A stretch of 46,519 nucleotides of DNA, taken from positions 1 to 46,519 of the forward strand of contig CAYQQR010000034.1 of the NCBI GenBank assembly GCA_964420035.1. The letters are read 5' to 3'. Numbering within the stretch: the first letter of the stretch is position 1; each line of letters begins with the position of its first letter. Of the stretch, positions 28,257 through 36,159 are shown piece by piece. The position numbers and the translations under genes are program-made. The notes beneath the pieces are model-generated. The model was given only the letters and a program-made list of their open reading frames with translations, searched no databases and had not been told where the DNA came from. This DNA is from CAYQQR01 sp964420035 (lineage in GTDB: Bacteria; Bacteroidota; Bacteroidia; Bacteroidales; SM23-62).

Positions 28257-29855
28257 TTATTGCCCGTTCCATATCAATGTGGATACGGATCTTTTGGGAA
28301 TCTCCGTTTCATTCATGGTGAATTCCGTTTTTTCAAGATCCCTTGTTTCATCAGTAACATAAAGCCCCGCGGGCTTCATATGAACCGGCACACCTTTTAA
28401 CCGGACCGTTTTACCGCTTTGGCTATGGTTTATAAAAACAAGGACCAGTGTTTCATGCTCCGGATCGGTGTATGCAGAAGCCTGCAAGTCGGTGGCTCGC
28501 TCCAGCGGGCTGAGACCGTTTTCTATCTGCAGGTCAATTCGCCTCATGCCGGGTCTTACAAAGCGGGAAAAATTCCCGAAGGCCCACAGAAGTTTGGATT
28601 CTTTTACCCGACCGTCATATTTAAAGGAATCCAGGAGCGGGTCGGTATGCGTCCGTGGAGCATTGCCTTCACCATCATCCACGCAAACCAATCCCCCCTT
28701 AAAATCAAAGTGGGAAACGGCCGTCCACCATTCCCAGCTTCTTGCATGGGCTATGGTGAGGTCGGAATGAATAACCCGGGCCACGTATAATGCCGTAGGC
28801 ATGCCCAGGTCGCGACCCCAGCCTCCGCCTATTTCATCATTCTTCTCCAGGATACAAAATTCCGTTTGCCAGTAATCCAGTCCGGGATTCACCTCTTTGA
28901 TCCGTTGTGCCAGCTTCTGCCGGGTTCTGATCTGCTTCTCCAGGGGCCAGGTCGTAAAATAGGAATGACCGGAGATGGCATACTCCATATTGGGGAAATC
29001 CCCAATATATAGCGGTGACTCCGGATTATAAAAGACATTAATCTGATCATCCCTGGCAATCTTATCCGTTTCTTTATATAGATATTGCAGGCTGGCAGCC
29101 TCGCCGGGAATGATTTTCGTGCTCATCCCGCGTTTATCAAGCTCGGTGGAAAGATACCGCATAAATACAAATAGCTCTTCATTGAAGGCAGGGGTCCCTT
29201 CCTGGGTTCCTCTTTCCCAATCCCACTGGGGTTCGTTAAACGGACTGATATAATTGAAATGAATATTTTCCTTTTGATCAAAATGTTCTACCACATTCAC
29301 CAGATACTTCGCATAATCACCATATTTGCCGGGCTTTATATTAAAACCACGGTTGTCCCCGGAAGGATAACCAAGTCCGTTTTTGGAATAAAATACCGGG
29401 GGGGCAATGGTGAACAAAAGGAAATTTTCGACGCCCCGTTCTTTCGCTGCATTCAGGAACCATCGCTGACCTTCGTATTTGGTCCAATCATAATGATCGG
29501 AGGAATCTATAAAACTGGATGCCCTCCGCCATTCATTGATTATATGGGAGGAATCACCCTGTTCCTTAGTACCGGCTCCCAGGTAAAACCGCCATATGGA
29601 GAGCCCGATACCACGCGGATTGCCATGCTCATCATGCTCCATACTAAACAGCAGATCAGCAACGCGATTTCGCTTTTCCAGCGGCCAGTTTTTCCCGATA
29701 TACTGGATCCTCCACGCATCCGAGGCCCCGAAACTATGGATCTGCTGATACTTTATGTCGGTATTGATCTGTATTGTGCAAGCTTTATCCTCCTGGGCCA
29801 ATGCAGTAGAAACCATGCATATGCAGGCAAGAATAAGAAATTTAAGAGATCTCAT
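28257..29855 (-). CDS. GH30-family glycoside hydrolase
   Basis: 532 aa. Signal peptide (about 1-20, ending TALAQ), a GH30 barrel and its beta side domain; no LamG and no sorting domain. Acid/base candidate Glu208 in SPFNEPQWDW, nucleophile Glu332 in YWQTEFCIL. Conserved blocks shared with the GH30 at 2015-4591 include FGASDAWRIQYIGKNWPLEKR against FGSSDAWYMEAVGEYWPLEKK, and WRFYLGAGTKEQGDSSHI against WRFNIGAGTAEQGEASRI. This version is expected in the periplasm or free in the medium, the paralogue on the surface through T9SS, so the two may attack the same bond at different stages. It starts 17 bp after the sulfamidase-like sulfatase in one operon. Confidence 0.85.
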   Translation of the reverse strand: MRSLKFLILACICMVSTALAQEDKACTIQINTDIKYQQIHSFGASDAWRIQYIGKNWPLEKRNRVADLLFSMEHDEHGNPRGIGLSIWRFYLGAGTKEQGDSSHIINEWRRASSFIDSSDHYDWTKYEGQRWFLNAAKERGVENFLLFTIAPPVFYSKNGLGYPSGDNRGFNIKPGKYGDYAKYLVNVVEHFDQKENIHFNYISPFNEPQWDWERGTQEGTPAFNEELFVFMRYLSTELDKRGMSTKIIPGEAASLQYLYKETDKIARDDQINVFYNPESPLYIGDFPNMEYAISGHSYFTTWPLEKQIRTRQKLAQRIKEVNPGLDYWQTEFCILEKNDEIGGGWGRDLGMPTALYVARVIHSDLTIAHARSWEWWTAVSHFDFKGGLVCVDDGEGNAPRTHTDPLLDSFKYDGRVKESKLLWAFGNFSRFVRPGMRRIDLQIENGLSPLERATDLQASAYTDPEHETLVLVFINHSQSGKTVRLKGVPVHMKPAGLYVTDETRDLEKTEFTMNETEIPKRSVSTLIWNGQ

Positions 29856-29872
29856 AAGCTAATTTGTTTTGT

Positions 29873-31381
29873 TCACTCCATCCTTATACTGTCCCGGTAT
29901 CTCCTGTATTCTCTTTGTATCCGTTGAAAGCCTATCAATTCACCGTCCAGCATCTGCTGATACTCTTCGGGCTTGTTGTAGCGTACAAAGTCAAGTAAGG
30001 TGGGTGAACTGGCTCCCCGAATGTCAAAATCCTCTGTGGTGGTTTCCGGTACTTTCCGTTTCCATTCCTCCATATGGACTCTCATGTCTTGCAACACATC
30101 CGAGTATTCGGGATCATCAACAAGGTTCACGGTTTCATGAGGATCTTTTTCCAGGTCATACAGCTCCTCCTCTGGTTTCCGGTTTTTAAAGAAATGAGCC
30201 TGAGCCGGAGTCAGCTCCAGATCCATGTGCATCTGCCGCATGATATGCAGGGCCGGGCGGTAAAACTCATAGTAACCCAGGTGCGCATCATAAGGAACCC
30301 AGGGCATGTAATTCCGTATATAACGGTAGCGTTTGGTACTGATGCTCCAGGACTTATCCAGTACCTCGTCCAGTAAGCCCCGTACAGAAAACACGGCTTC
30401 CCGGTCAGACTTTTCCGTAATAAAATTCTGTCCGGTCAGATAATCCGGGACGGTTGCCCCCGCGATGGCAAGTATAGATGCAGATATGTCGGTCAGGCTC
30501 ACGACCTGATCCGATACATGCCCGGGTTTCAGTTTACCCGGCCATCGGATGATCAGGGGAACCCTCAGACCGGAATCATAGAGGTAACCTTTTCCCCGGG
30601 GAGCTATGCATCTGCCGTTATCACCGATGAAGATCACGATCGTGTTGTCATACAAGCCTTTTTCTTTAAGCTCTTTCAGAATGGTACCCACCTCGGCATC
30701 CATATATTCAACCTGGTCAAGGTACCGGGCCCAATCGGTTCGCACCACCGGGTGATCGGCCAGGAAAGGCGGCAACCGGATATCGGAGGCATCGACCGGA
30801 TCGGCCGACTCCCTCCTGACGCGCTCCCACCAATCGCCCCGGTGGGTCGTGTACAGGGTGATCTGAGCAAAGAAAGGTTGATCTGAAATTTCAAATGTAT
30901 CCAGCTTGTCAAATATACCAAACTGATCCTTCCCATCATAAGGCCCCAGGGTGGAGATCTTATAATTCGCATCGATCTTGTGACCCTTTCCGTGATATCC
31001 CAGAATACAGGTATACCCGGCTTTTCTCAACCAGTAGGTGATCGGTTTATAGGGTTCCTTCAGCGGGGTATTGCGGTTGCATCGCTGGTGCTGCGCTTCG
31101 ATGATGTTCTGATGCACCCCGGTGAGCATGGCTGAACGGCTGGGCGCACAAGAGGATGCTGTTCCGAAACAATGGGTATAACGAATCCCCTGTTCCGCAA
31201 GTTTATCCAGGTTGGGGGTGTGTACTCCTCGCGTACCGTAACATTCGAGGTCAGTACTGATGTCTTCCGCCATCAGCCAGATGATGTTTGGCTTGTCAGT
31301 ATCTTTTCCTTCGGTACGGGTCGACAAAAAAAGCATCAACCCGAATAATAATCTGAATAATGCGGTTTTAAATACGTTCAT
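29873..31381 (-). CDS. S1-family sulfatase, sulfamidase-like branch
   Basis: 502 aa. A hydrophobic N-terminus (about 5-20) serves as signal peptide. The formylglycine motif C-A-P-S-R starts at Cys78 (SSCAPSRSAMLTG). Metal ligands are expected in MAEDIS (Asp40) and in the late VIFIGDNGRC. CAPSR, in place of CSPTR, and the order GVHTPNLDKLAEQG resemble bacterial sulfamidase/heparan-sulfatase-like S1 proteins. It hydrolyses a sulfate ester or sulfamate; the position on the sugar is unknown. Gaps of 44 bp before and 17 bp after place it between another sulfatase and the GH30. A Cys-type motif needs a formylglycine-generating or anSME enzyme, which is not in this window. Confidence 0.85.
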   Translation of the reverse strand: MNVFKTALFRLLFGLMLFLSTRTEGKDTDKPNIIWLMAEDISTDLECYGTRGVHTPNLDKLAEQGIRYTHCFGTASSCAPSRSAMLTGVHQNIIEAQHQRCNRNTPLKEPYKPITYWLRKAGYTCILGYHGKGHKIDANYKISTLGPYDGKDQFGIFDKLDTFEISDQPFFAQITLYTTHRGDWWERVRRESADPVDASDIRLPPFLADHPVVRTDWARYLDQVEYMDAEVGTILKELKEKGLYDNTIVIFIGDNGRCIAPRGKGYLYDSGLRVPLIIRWPGKLKPGHVSDQVVSLTDISASILAIAGATVPDYLTGQNFITEKSDREAVFSVRGLLDEVLDKSWSISTKRYRYIRNYMPWVPYDAHLGYYEFYRPALHIMRQMHMDLELTPAQAHFFKNRKPEEELYDLEKDPHETVNLVDDPEYSDVLQDMRVHMEEWKRKVPETTTEDFDIRGASSPTLLDFVRYNKPEEYQQMLDGELIGFQRIQREYRRYRDSIRME

Positions 31382-31425
31382 GGTGTTGCCTTTTGGATTA
31401 TGTCCTTTATAGCTATTGAATAAAA

Positions 31426-32919
31426 TTATCCATCATAATCAGGATTACTGGAAGGGAAAGCGGCATCGGTTTCTTCCAGCCAGGTATTCAGGTCCTCCAG
31501 TAACTTCTCTGTTAACTCAGGCCGGTCTGCAGAAATATCGTGCTGTTCCCCGATGTCCACACTGAGATCATACAGTTCCACATGATCATCCCCATAATAT
31601 TTGATCAGCTTGTATCGCCCGTGACGAATCGCCGAGGCCGGGCCGCTGCCCTGAGGACTGTTATGCGGATAATGCCAGTAAATAGCCTCCCTTTCCAACG
31701 TACCGCCTTCCCTGAACAGGCTGGTTAAACTTTTCCCGTCCTTATGCTGTTCGGGCTGCATAGGCAAACCGGCCATATCCAGCATGGTGGGATAAAAGTC
31801 GGTACTGATCACCGGCACATCACAAACCGTACCTGCCTTTATTATCCCGGGCCATTTTATGATCATGGGCTCACGGATACCGCCCTCATACAACCAGCCT
31901 TTGCCTGCCCGTAAGGGTAAATTGGAAGTGGGTTGACCGCCGCCTATGGATAAACCGCCATTATCCGACATGAAGATCACCACGGTGTTTTCATCCAGCC
32001 CGGCAGATTCAAGCTTTGCAAGGACTCTGCCAACCGACCGGTCCATGGCCTCTATCATACCCGCATAAACCGGGTGGCACTGAACAATCCGGTTTCTGTG
32101 GTCACCCTCTTTCCCCCATTGCACCTCAAGTCCCAGGCTGTCTTTCTTGTTTTCATACTTTTTCACCAGTTCTTCAGGGGCCATCAAAGGGGTGTGCACT
32201 TCGTAAAAAGACAGGAAGGCCAGGAATGGTTCATCCTGGTGATCTTCAATAAAATTAACCGTTTCTTCTGCCAGGCGATAAGGCAGGTATTCCCCATCGG
32301 GACCGTCTTCAAGCGTTGGAATACCATAGGGGGAGAAATAACCGTTGGCATTTTCCCCCCTGTAGGGACGTCCTTTGCTCCATCCTCCTTTGTTGATATC
32401 GAAACCCTGATGGGTGGGCCAGTATTTTTCTTCATGTCCCAGGTGCCATTTCCCTGCAAAAAAGGTGCGGTATCCGGCCTCCTTCAATGCTTCAGCAATG
32501 GTGACCTCCTCCAGTTTCATCATTTCCGTATAGGGAGCAGTTATCATCGGCCGGTCTCCCATCCAGTGGCCTTTAGCTTCTCCGGGCTGCGGAGCAGCAA
32601 ACCAATCCGTGTTATGGGTCCGGGCAGGATACTTGCCCGTCATGATGCTCGACCGGGTAGGCGAACAAACCGAGGATGCCGCATAGGCATGGGTGAACTT
32701 CACCCCGTCTTCCGCCAGTTGATCAATGTGGGGGGTCTCATAAAAGGAACTGCCATAACAGCCCAGGTCTTTATATCCCAGGTCATCGGAAAGAATAAAA
32801 AGAAAATTAGGTTGTTCCCGGTCCCCCTTATGGTCCTCCTGACTGCAAGCAGGAGCAGCCAGGGCTATAATCCCTGCACCTGCTGAAACAAAGAGTGTTT
32901 GTACCGATTGTTTTTTCAT
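31426..32919 (-). CDS. S1-family arylsulfatase-like sulfatase, lipoprotein
   Basis: 497 aa. A signal sequence runs to AAPAC, giving a plausible lipid-bearing Cys25. Formylglycine motif C-S-P-T-R at Cys85 (SSVCSPTRSSIMTG). Asp45/Asp46 in LSDDLGY and the late IFMSDNGGLS supply metal ligands. FFAGKWHLG carries the expected Lys and His. It strongly resembles the catalytic part of the sulfatase at 39501-41579 (both have DINKGGW, LEDGPDGEYLP.RLAEET and AGKGWLYEGGIREP), a pattern I associate with subfamily S1_16, many of whose members remove 4-O-sulfate from galactose-type sugars. That subfamily label is a recollection and not a computed match. First gene of the four-gene sulfatase/GH30 operon. Confidence 0.88.
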   Translation of the reverse strand: MKKQSVQTLFVSAGAGIIALAAPACSQEDHKGDREQPNFLFILSDDLGYKDLGCYGSSFYETPHIDQLAEDGVKFTHAYAASSVCSPTRSSIMTGKYPARTHNTDWFAAPQPGEAKGHWMGDRPMITAPYTEMMKLEEVTIAEALKEAGYRTFFAGKWHLGHEEKYWPTHQGFDINKGGWSKGRPYRGENANGYFSPYGIPTLEDGPDGEYLPYRLAEETVNFIEDHQDEPFLAFLSFYEVHTPLMAPEELVKKYENKKDSLGLEVQWGKEGDHRNRIVQCHPVYAGMIEAMDRSVGRVLAKLESAGLDENTVVIFMSDNGGLSIGGGQPTSNLPLRAGKGWLYEGGIREPMIIKWPGIIKAGTVCDVPVISTDFYPTMLDMAGLPMQPEQHKDGKSLTSLFREGGTLEREAIYWHYPHNSPQGSGPASAIRHGRYKLIKYYGDDHVELYDLSVDIGEQHDISADRPELTEKLLEDLNTWLEETDAAFPSSNPDYDG

Positions 32920-33414
32920 GTTTTTTTGATTATTGGATTTTTGTGTTGATCAAAAGATTATCCGGTAAGGGGCATGGTTATTCAGGCTGCAATGTCCCAC
33001 TTCAGAACAAGCTGCATATTCCAACAGGTCCGAATGAAGGCACCTGGCCGAAAACAAAATAAAACATAAAAGCAGCAAGGGATTAAAAATAATCCTTCAA
33101 ATGTTCTGATTATTCTCTCAGGGAACCGGACCACGGGTTTGGTTTCACTTGAGCCATTCTCTACAGGACGGTAAGTTTCAATACCTGCAAATCCTCTTCT
33201 CTGGGCGAATTTCCTGCAAAAACTTTAAAACCTCCCTTTTCCACTTTGAATTCCATATTCTGTTAAGCACATTTTCTACTCGCTTATCATCTGATTCATT
33301 TGAGATAAGATCATCCTAAGAAAGAGTTCTGAAGTTCTGAAGCCCATAACAAGATCAAAATGATCCCATAAGTTTTTGGTGTATCCATGGGGTGATTTTA
33401 ATTTAGCAGGTGAT
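32920..33414. other. 495-bp gap between sulfatase operon and AraC regulator
   Basis: Holds the promoter side of the sulfatase operon, a GGATTA-N4-TAATCC inverted repeat (33080-33095), and the decayed GH3-like tail at 33161-33256. I see no intact gene and no clear -33/-7 pair. Confidence 0.5.
33161..33256 (-). pseudogene. Remnant resembling a GH3 C-terminus
   Basis: Thirty-one codons on the minus strand (MEFKVEKGGFKVFAGNSP, then REEDLQVLKLTVL and a TAG stop) read like the last strands of the fibronectin-III-like domain that ends GH3 beta-glycosidases, where the pattern is V-E-x-G-x-F-x-V-x-x-G-x-S. The frame is blocked by TAA two codons before the Met, and I find no GH3 body upstream. A second frame over the same bases is also open for about 40 codons. 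I infer the tail of a deleted GH3 gene; the match rests on a short motif. Confidence 0.4.
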
Positions 33415-34347
33415 TTATTGAGATTTTCTCTGAGACCTTAAATGTCTTTCCCGGTATTCCCTGGGTGAAGCATTCATGATCTTTTTAAATAGCCGTGAAA
33501 AATAATAGGGGTCATCATAACCCAATTCTGCGCTGATGCTTTTTATCTGCAGATCGGTGAAATCGAGCAATTGACAGGCCCTCTGAATCTTCAGATGAAT
33601 CAGATAGTCAATCGGAGAATTCTTGGTCCGCTGGTAAAACAACTTGGACAACTGGGGTATGGACAAATGAAACTCCCGGGATAAATCCTGGAGTGAAATG
33701 CGTTTCTCAATATTAGATTTCATGTAAAGAATAACACGTTCAATGATATCCCGGGGATTTTGCCGGTTGAAATATCTGAACTGGGGTACATAAAAAAAAC
33801 AGGCCAGCAAATGGGGTAAACAGAGATTGGCATATTCAACATTTTCCTTATACAATCCCATGCCCAAACAATGAATAATCTCCCTGAAAAGATTGATCCT
33901 TTCTTCAGTACGGGAAAGCTCGGATGGAGCGATCGTCATGACCTTACCGAAATGACCGGTCAGATTGGCGGACCATGCTCCTTTGAAATGAACCCAGTAT
34001 ATACTCCACGGGTCCTCTTCATTGGCCCGGTATTCATGAGGTACGTCACTGGGGATTACGAAGAACTGACCGTGCTTCAACCTATGTTCTTCATTATCTA
34101 ATGTAATCGTTCCCTCTCCGTCAACGGCATAGATCAATATATACTGGTCCACCCCCCCGGGTCTTCGCCGGTAGTGATATCTTGCATTCGGATAATAACC
34201 GATATCGGTAATATAGAGCGAGTTGATCAAAGGATTCTTCCTGACCTTTTCTAAATCAGAAAAAGGCAGTACAATACTCAGCTCACCTGCAAAACCATCT
34301 TTTTTATACAATTGTGATCTGACTCCATTTTTTCGACCATCTTTCAT
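33415..34347 (-). CDS. AraC-family transcriptional regulator with cupin sensor
   Basis: 310 aa. An N-terminal cupin-like arm (about 40-130, with DQYILIYAVDGEGTITLDNEEH and VIPSDVPHEYRA) should bind a sugar. A C-terminal double HTH of the AraC type (about 205-300) includes SLQDLSREFHLSIPQLSKLF and the second-helix signature LGYDDPYYFSRLFKKIMNASPREYR. Divergent to the MFS sugar porter across a 170-bp gap that holds a TATTGA-N3-TCAATA palindrome. The usual reading is an activator of the porter gene, and perhaps of the sulfatase operon downstream, responding to an intracellular sugar. That would complement the HTCS, which senses in the periplasm. Confidence 0.9.
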   Translation of the reverse strand: MKDGRKNGVRSQLYKKDGFAGELSIVLPFSDLEKVRKNPLINSLYITDIGYYPNARYHYRRRPGGVDQYILIYAVDGEGTITLDNEEHRLKHGQFFVIPSDVPHEYRANEEDPWSIYWVHFKGAWSANLTGHFGKVMTIAPSELSRTEERINLFREIIHCLGMGLYKENVEYANLCLPHLLACFFYVPQFRYFNRQNPRDIIERVILYMKSNIEKRISLQDLSREFHLSIPQLSKLFYQRTKNSPIDYLIHLKIQRACQLLDFTDLQIKSISAELGYDDPYYFSRLFKKIMNASPREYRERHLRSQRKSQ

Positions 34348-34400
34348 TGATAATATATTTTAATAATAATCAGTAAAAACACAAATACTGTATATTAAGA

Positions 34401-34415
34401 TATTGAAAATCAATA
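34401..34415. promoter_or_regulatory. Palindrome in the divergent AraC/MFS promoter region
   Basis: TATTGA-AAA-TCAATA is a perfect 6-bp inverted repeat in the 170-bp AT-rich gap between the divergent regulator and porter genes. A related half site (ATATTGATAG) occurs near 34490. Candidate operator of the AraC-type regulator; inferred from position and symmetry. Confidence 0.4.
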
Positions 34416-34517
34416 CATTTAACAATACTACACTTTATTTAAAACCTATACAAAATATAAAATTATCTATCTTTTCATAAGATACCATATTGATAGACTC
34501 GTTTATCAGGATTACAT

Positions 34518-35954
34518 TTGGGTCTGAATTCTGATTTCAGCAATCATTCAGCGATCTCAAGATTTGTGCATTTGAATAAAAAATACCTGCTCTTCATCTC
34601 CATGATCTCGGCCCTGGGGGGCTTATTGTTCGGGTATGACTGGGTTGTGATCGGGGGAGCCAAACCCTTTTATGAATTATTCTTTGACATCGATGCCCAT
34701 CCCAATTTACAGGGCTGGGCCATGAGCTCCGCATTGATCGGGTGCCTGGGAGGCGTCATTGTATCCGGTTCGCTGAGTGACCGTTTCGGGAGGAAAAAAC
34801 TGTTGATCGCGGCAGCCATGCTATTCACGGCTTCAGCTTTCGGAACCGGGGCAGCCGGGTCTTTTGGCCCCTTCATCTGGTTCAGGGTCCTGGGAGGGAT
34901 CGGCATTGGACTGGCATCCAATCTTTCCCCCATGTACATTGCAGAGGTCTCCCCGGCAAAGATCCGGGGAAGCTTCGTATCGATCAATCAACTGACCATC
35001 GTGATCGGCATCCTGCTGGCCCAGATCATCAACTGGCAGATCGCTGAGCCCGTGCCGGTGGATGCCACACCGAACGAAATTTTGAATTCCTGGAACGGCC
35101 AGTGGGGATGGAGATGGATGTTCTGGGCGGAAATTGTTCCTGCCGGGCTCTTTTTCATACTGATGTGGTTCGTGCCCGAAAGTCCCAGGTGGCTGGTCAA
35201 GAACGGAGAAATCCGGAAATCAAAAAATGTACTTTCCAGGATCGGAGACAAAGACTTCCACGAGCAGGAAATCATCAACATCAAGAACAGTTTACAGAAA
35301 GAAACCAAAACCAGCATTCTCAAGCTGCTTGGCGAAAGGAAATTATGGAGCATTTTGATCATCGGGATCGTCCTGGCGGCGTTCCAGCAATGGTGCGGCA
35401 TCAATGTTATTTTCAACTATGCTGAGGATATATTTACTGCTGCCGGTTACGGGGTTTCCGCCATGCTTTTCAATATTGTCATTACCGGAAGCATCAACCT
35501 GGTATTTACATTCGTGGGCATGTACCTGGTCGACCGGATCGGAAGGAAGACCCTGATGCTGATCGGTTCCGGGGGACTGGCCCTGACCTATGCCATCCTG
35601 GGCTTCCTCTATTTTATCGACATGAAGGGATGGCCCATGCTCCTGCTGGTACTCATCGGCATTGCCTGCTATGCCATGACCCTGGCGCCCGTGACCTGGG
35701 TGATCCTCTCGGAGATATTCCCCAACCGGGTCCGGGGAGCCTCCATGGCCATTTCCACTTTTTCGCTTTGGACCGCGAGTTTTATCCTGACCTACACCTT
35801 CCCCATCCTTAATGCCAATCTCCTCTCCTACGGGACTTTCTGGCTTTACGGATTCATATGTGTTCTGGGCTTCACTTTTATTAAGATCAGGCTCGTCGAA
35901 ACCAAGGGCAAATCACTCGAGGAAATTGAAAAAGAGCTTTTTTCGAATAAGTAG
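34518..35954 (+). CDS. MFS sugar porter (XylE/GalP-like sugar:proton symporter)
   Basis: Up to 478 aa with 12 predicted membrane helices. Sugar-porter signatures are clear: GGLLFGYDWVVIGG in helix 1, SDRFGRKK in loop 2-3, YIAEVSPAKIRG in loop 4-5, PESPRWLVKNGE before the central loop, QQWCGINVIFNY in helix 7, VDRIGRKTL in loop 8-9, and VETKGKSLEEIEKE at the end. It should import a monosaccharide or short oligosaccharide through the inner membrane. No ATG lies before the first helix: candidates are TTG 34518, GTG 34566 and TTG 34572, and the last (followed by NKKYLLF) fits family N-termini best. It is divergent from the AraC gene and 205 bp before the DUF5107 gene. Substrate unknown. Confidence 0.92.
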   Translation: MGLNSDFSNHSAISRFVHLNKKYLLFISMISALGGLLFGYDWVVIGGAKPFYELFFDIDAHPNLQGWAMSSALIGCLGGVIVSGSLSDRFGRKKLLIAAAMLFTASAFGTGAAGSFGPFIWFRVLGGIGIGLASNLSPMYIAEVSPAKIRGSFVSINQLTIVIGILLAQIINWQIAEPVPVDATPNEILNSWNGQWGWRWMFWAEIVPAGLFFILMWFVPESPRWLVKNGEIRKSKNVLSRIGDKDFHEQEIINIKNSLQKETKTSILKLLGERKLWSILIIGIVLAAFQQWCGINVIFNYAEDIFTAAGYGVSAMLFNIVITGSINLVFTFVGMYLVDRIGRKTLMLIGSGGLALTYAILGFLYFIDMKGWPMLLLVLIGIACYAMTLAPVTWVILSEIFPNRVRGASMAISTFSLWTASFILTYTFPILNANLLSYGTFWLYGFICVLGFTFIKIRLVETKGKSLEEIEKELFSNK

Positions 35955-35965
35955 AAAAAAAGCTC
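35934..35965 (+). terminator. Hairpin over the MFS stop codon, terminator-like
   Basis: GAGCTTTTTTC (35934-35944) pairs with an 11-12 base arm ending GCTC at 35965, so the stem surrounds the TAG stop at 35952-35954. The A/T tracts lie inside the stem and no separate T-run follows, so termination may be weak. Confidence 0.35.
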
Positions 35966-36059
35966 AACACCCTGCTGACCGGCCTCAGTTATCCTAAATA
36001 CACCCATTTTAGAATATGATAAGATAATCCATCTAATCATAAAATATAATATTGCCCTC

Positions 36060-36083
36060 TACTTTGTTTTCAAAGTAAATTTG
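36060..36083 (+). promoter_or_regulatory. Palindrome overlapping a -7-like box upstream of the DUF5107 gene
   Basis: TACTTTG-TTTT-CAAAGTA (36060-36077) is a perfect 7-bp inverted repeat. It overlaps TAAATTTG (36076-36083), which fits the Bacteroidota -7 consensus TAnnTTTG, 77 bp before the ATG at 36160. No convincing -33 TTTG lies 19-21 bp upstream. Candidate promoter plus operator. Confidence 0.35.
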
Positions 36084-36159
36084 TATAAAGTTTTAGCAAA
36101 TTGAATATCTGAATATTAATTAAATAATCCGGCTATCCCTTTTTTTTATCAATTAACTT

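Noticed and set aside
33178..33305. Second open frame of about 40 codons over the GH3-like remnant
   Set aside because: It shows no recognisable motif; the other frame resembles a GH3 end, so this one is probably chance.
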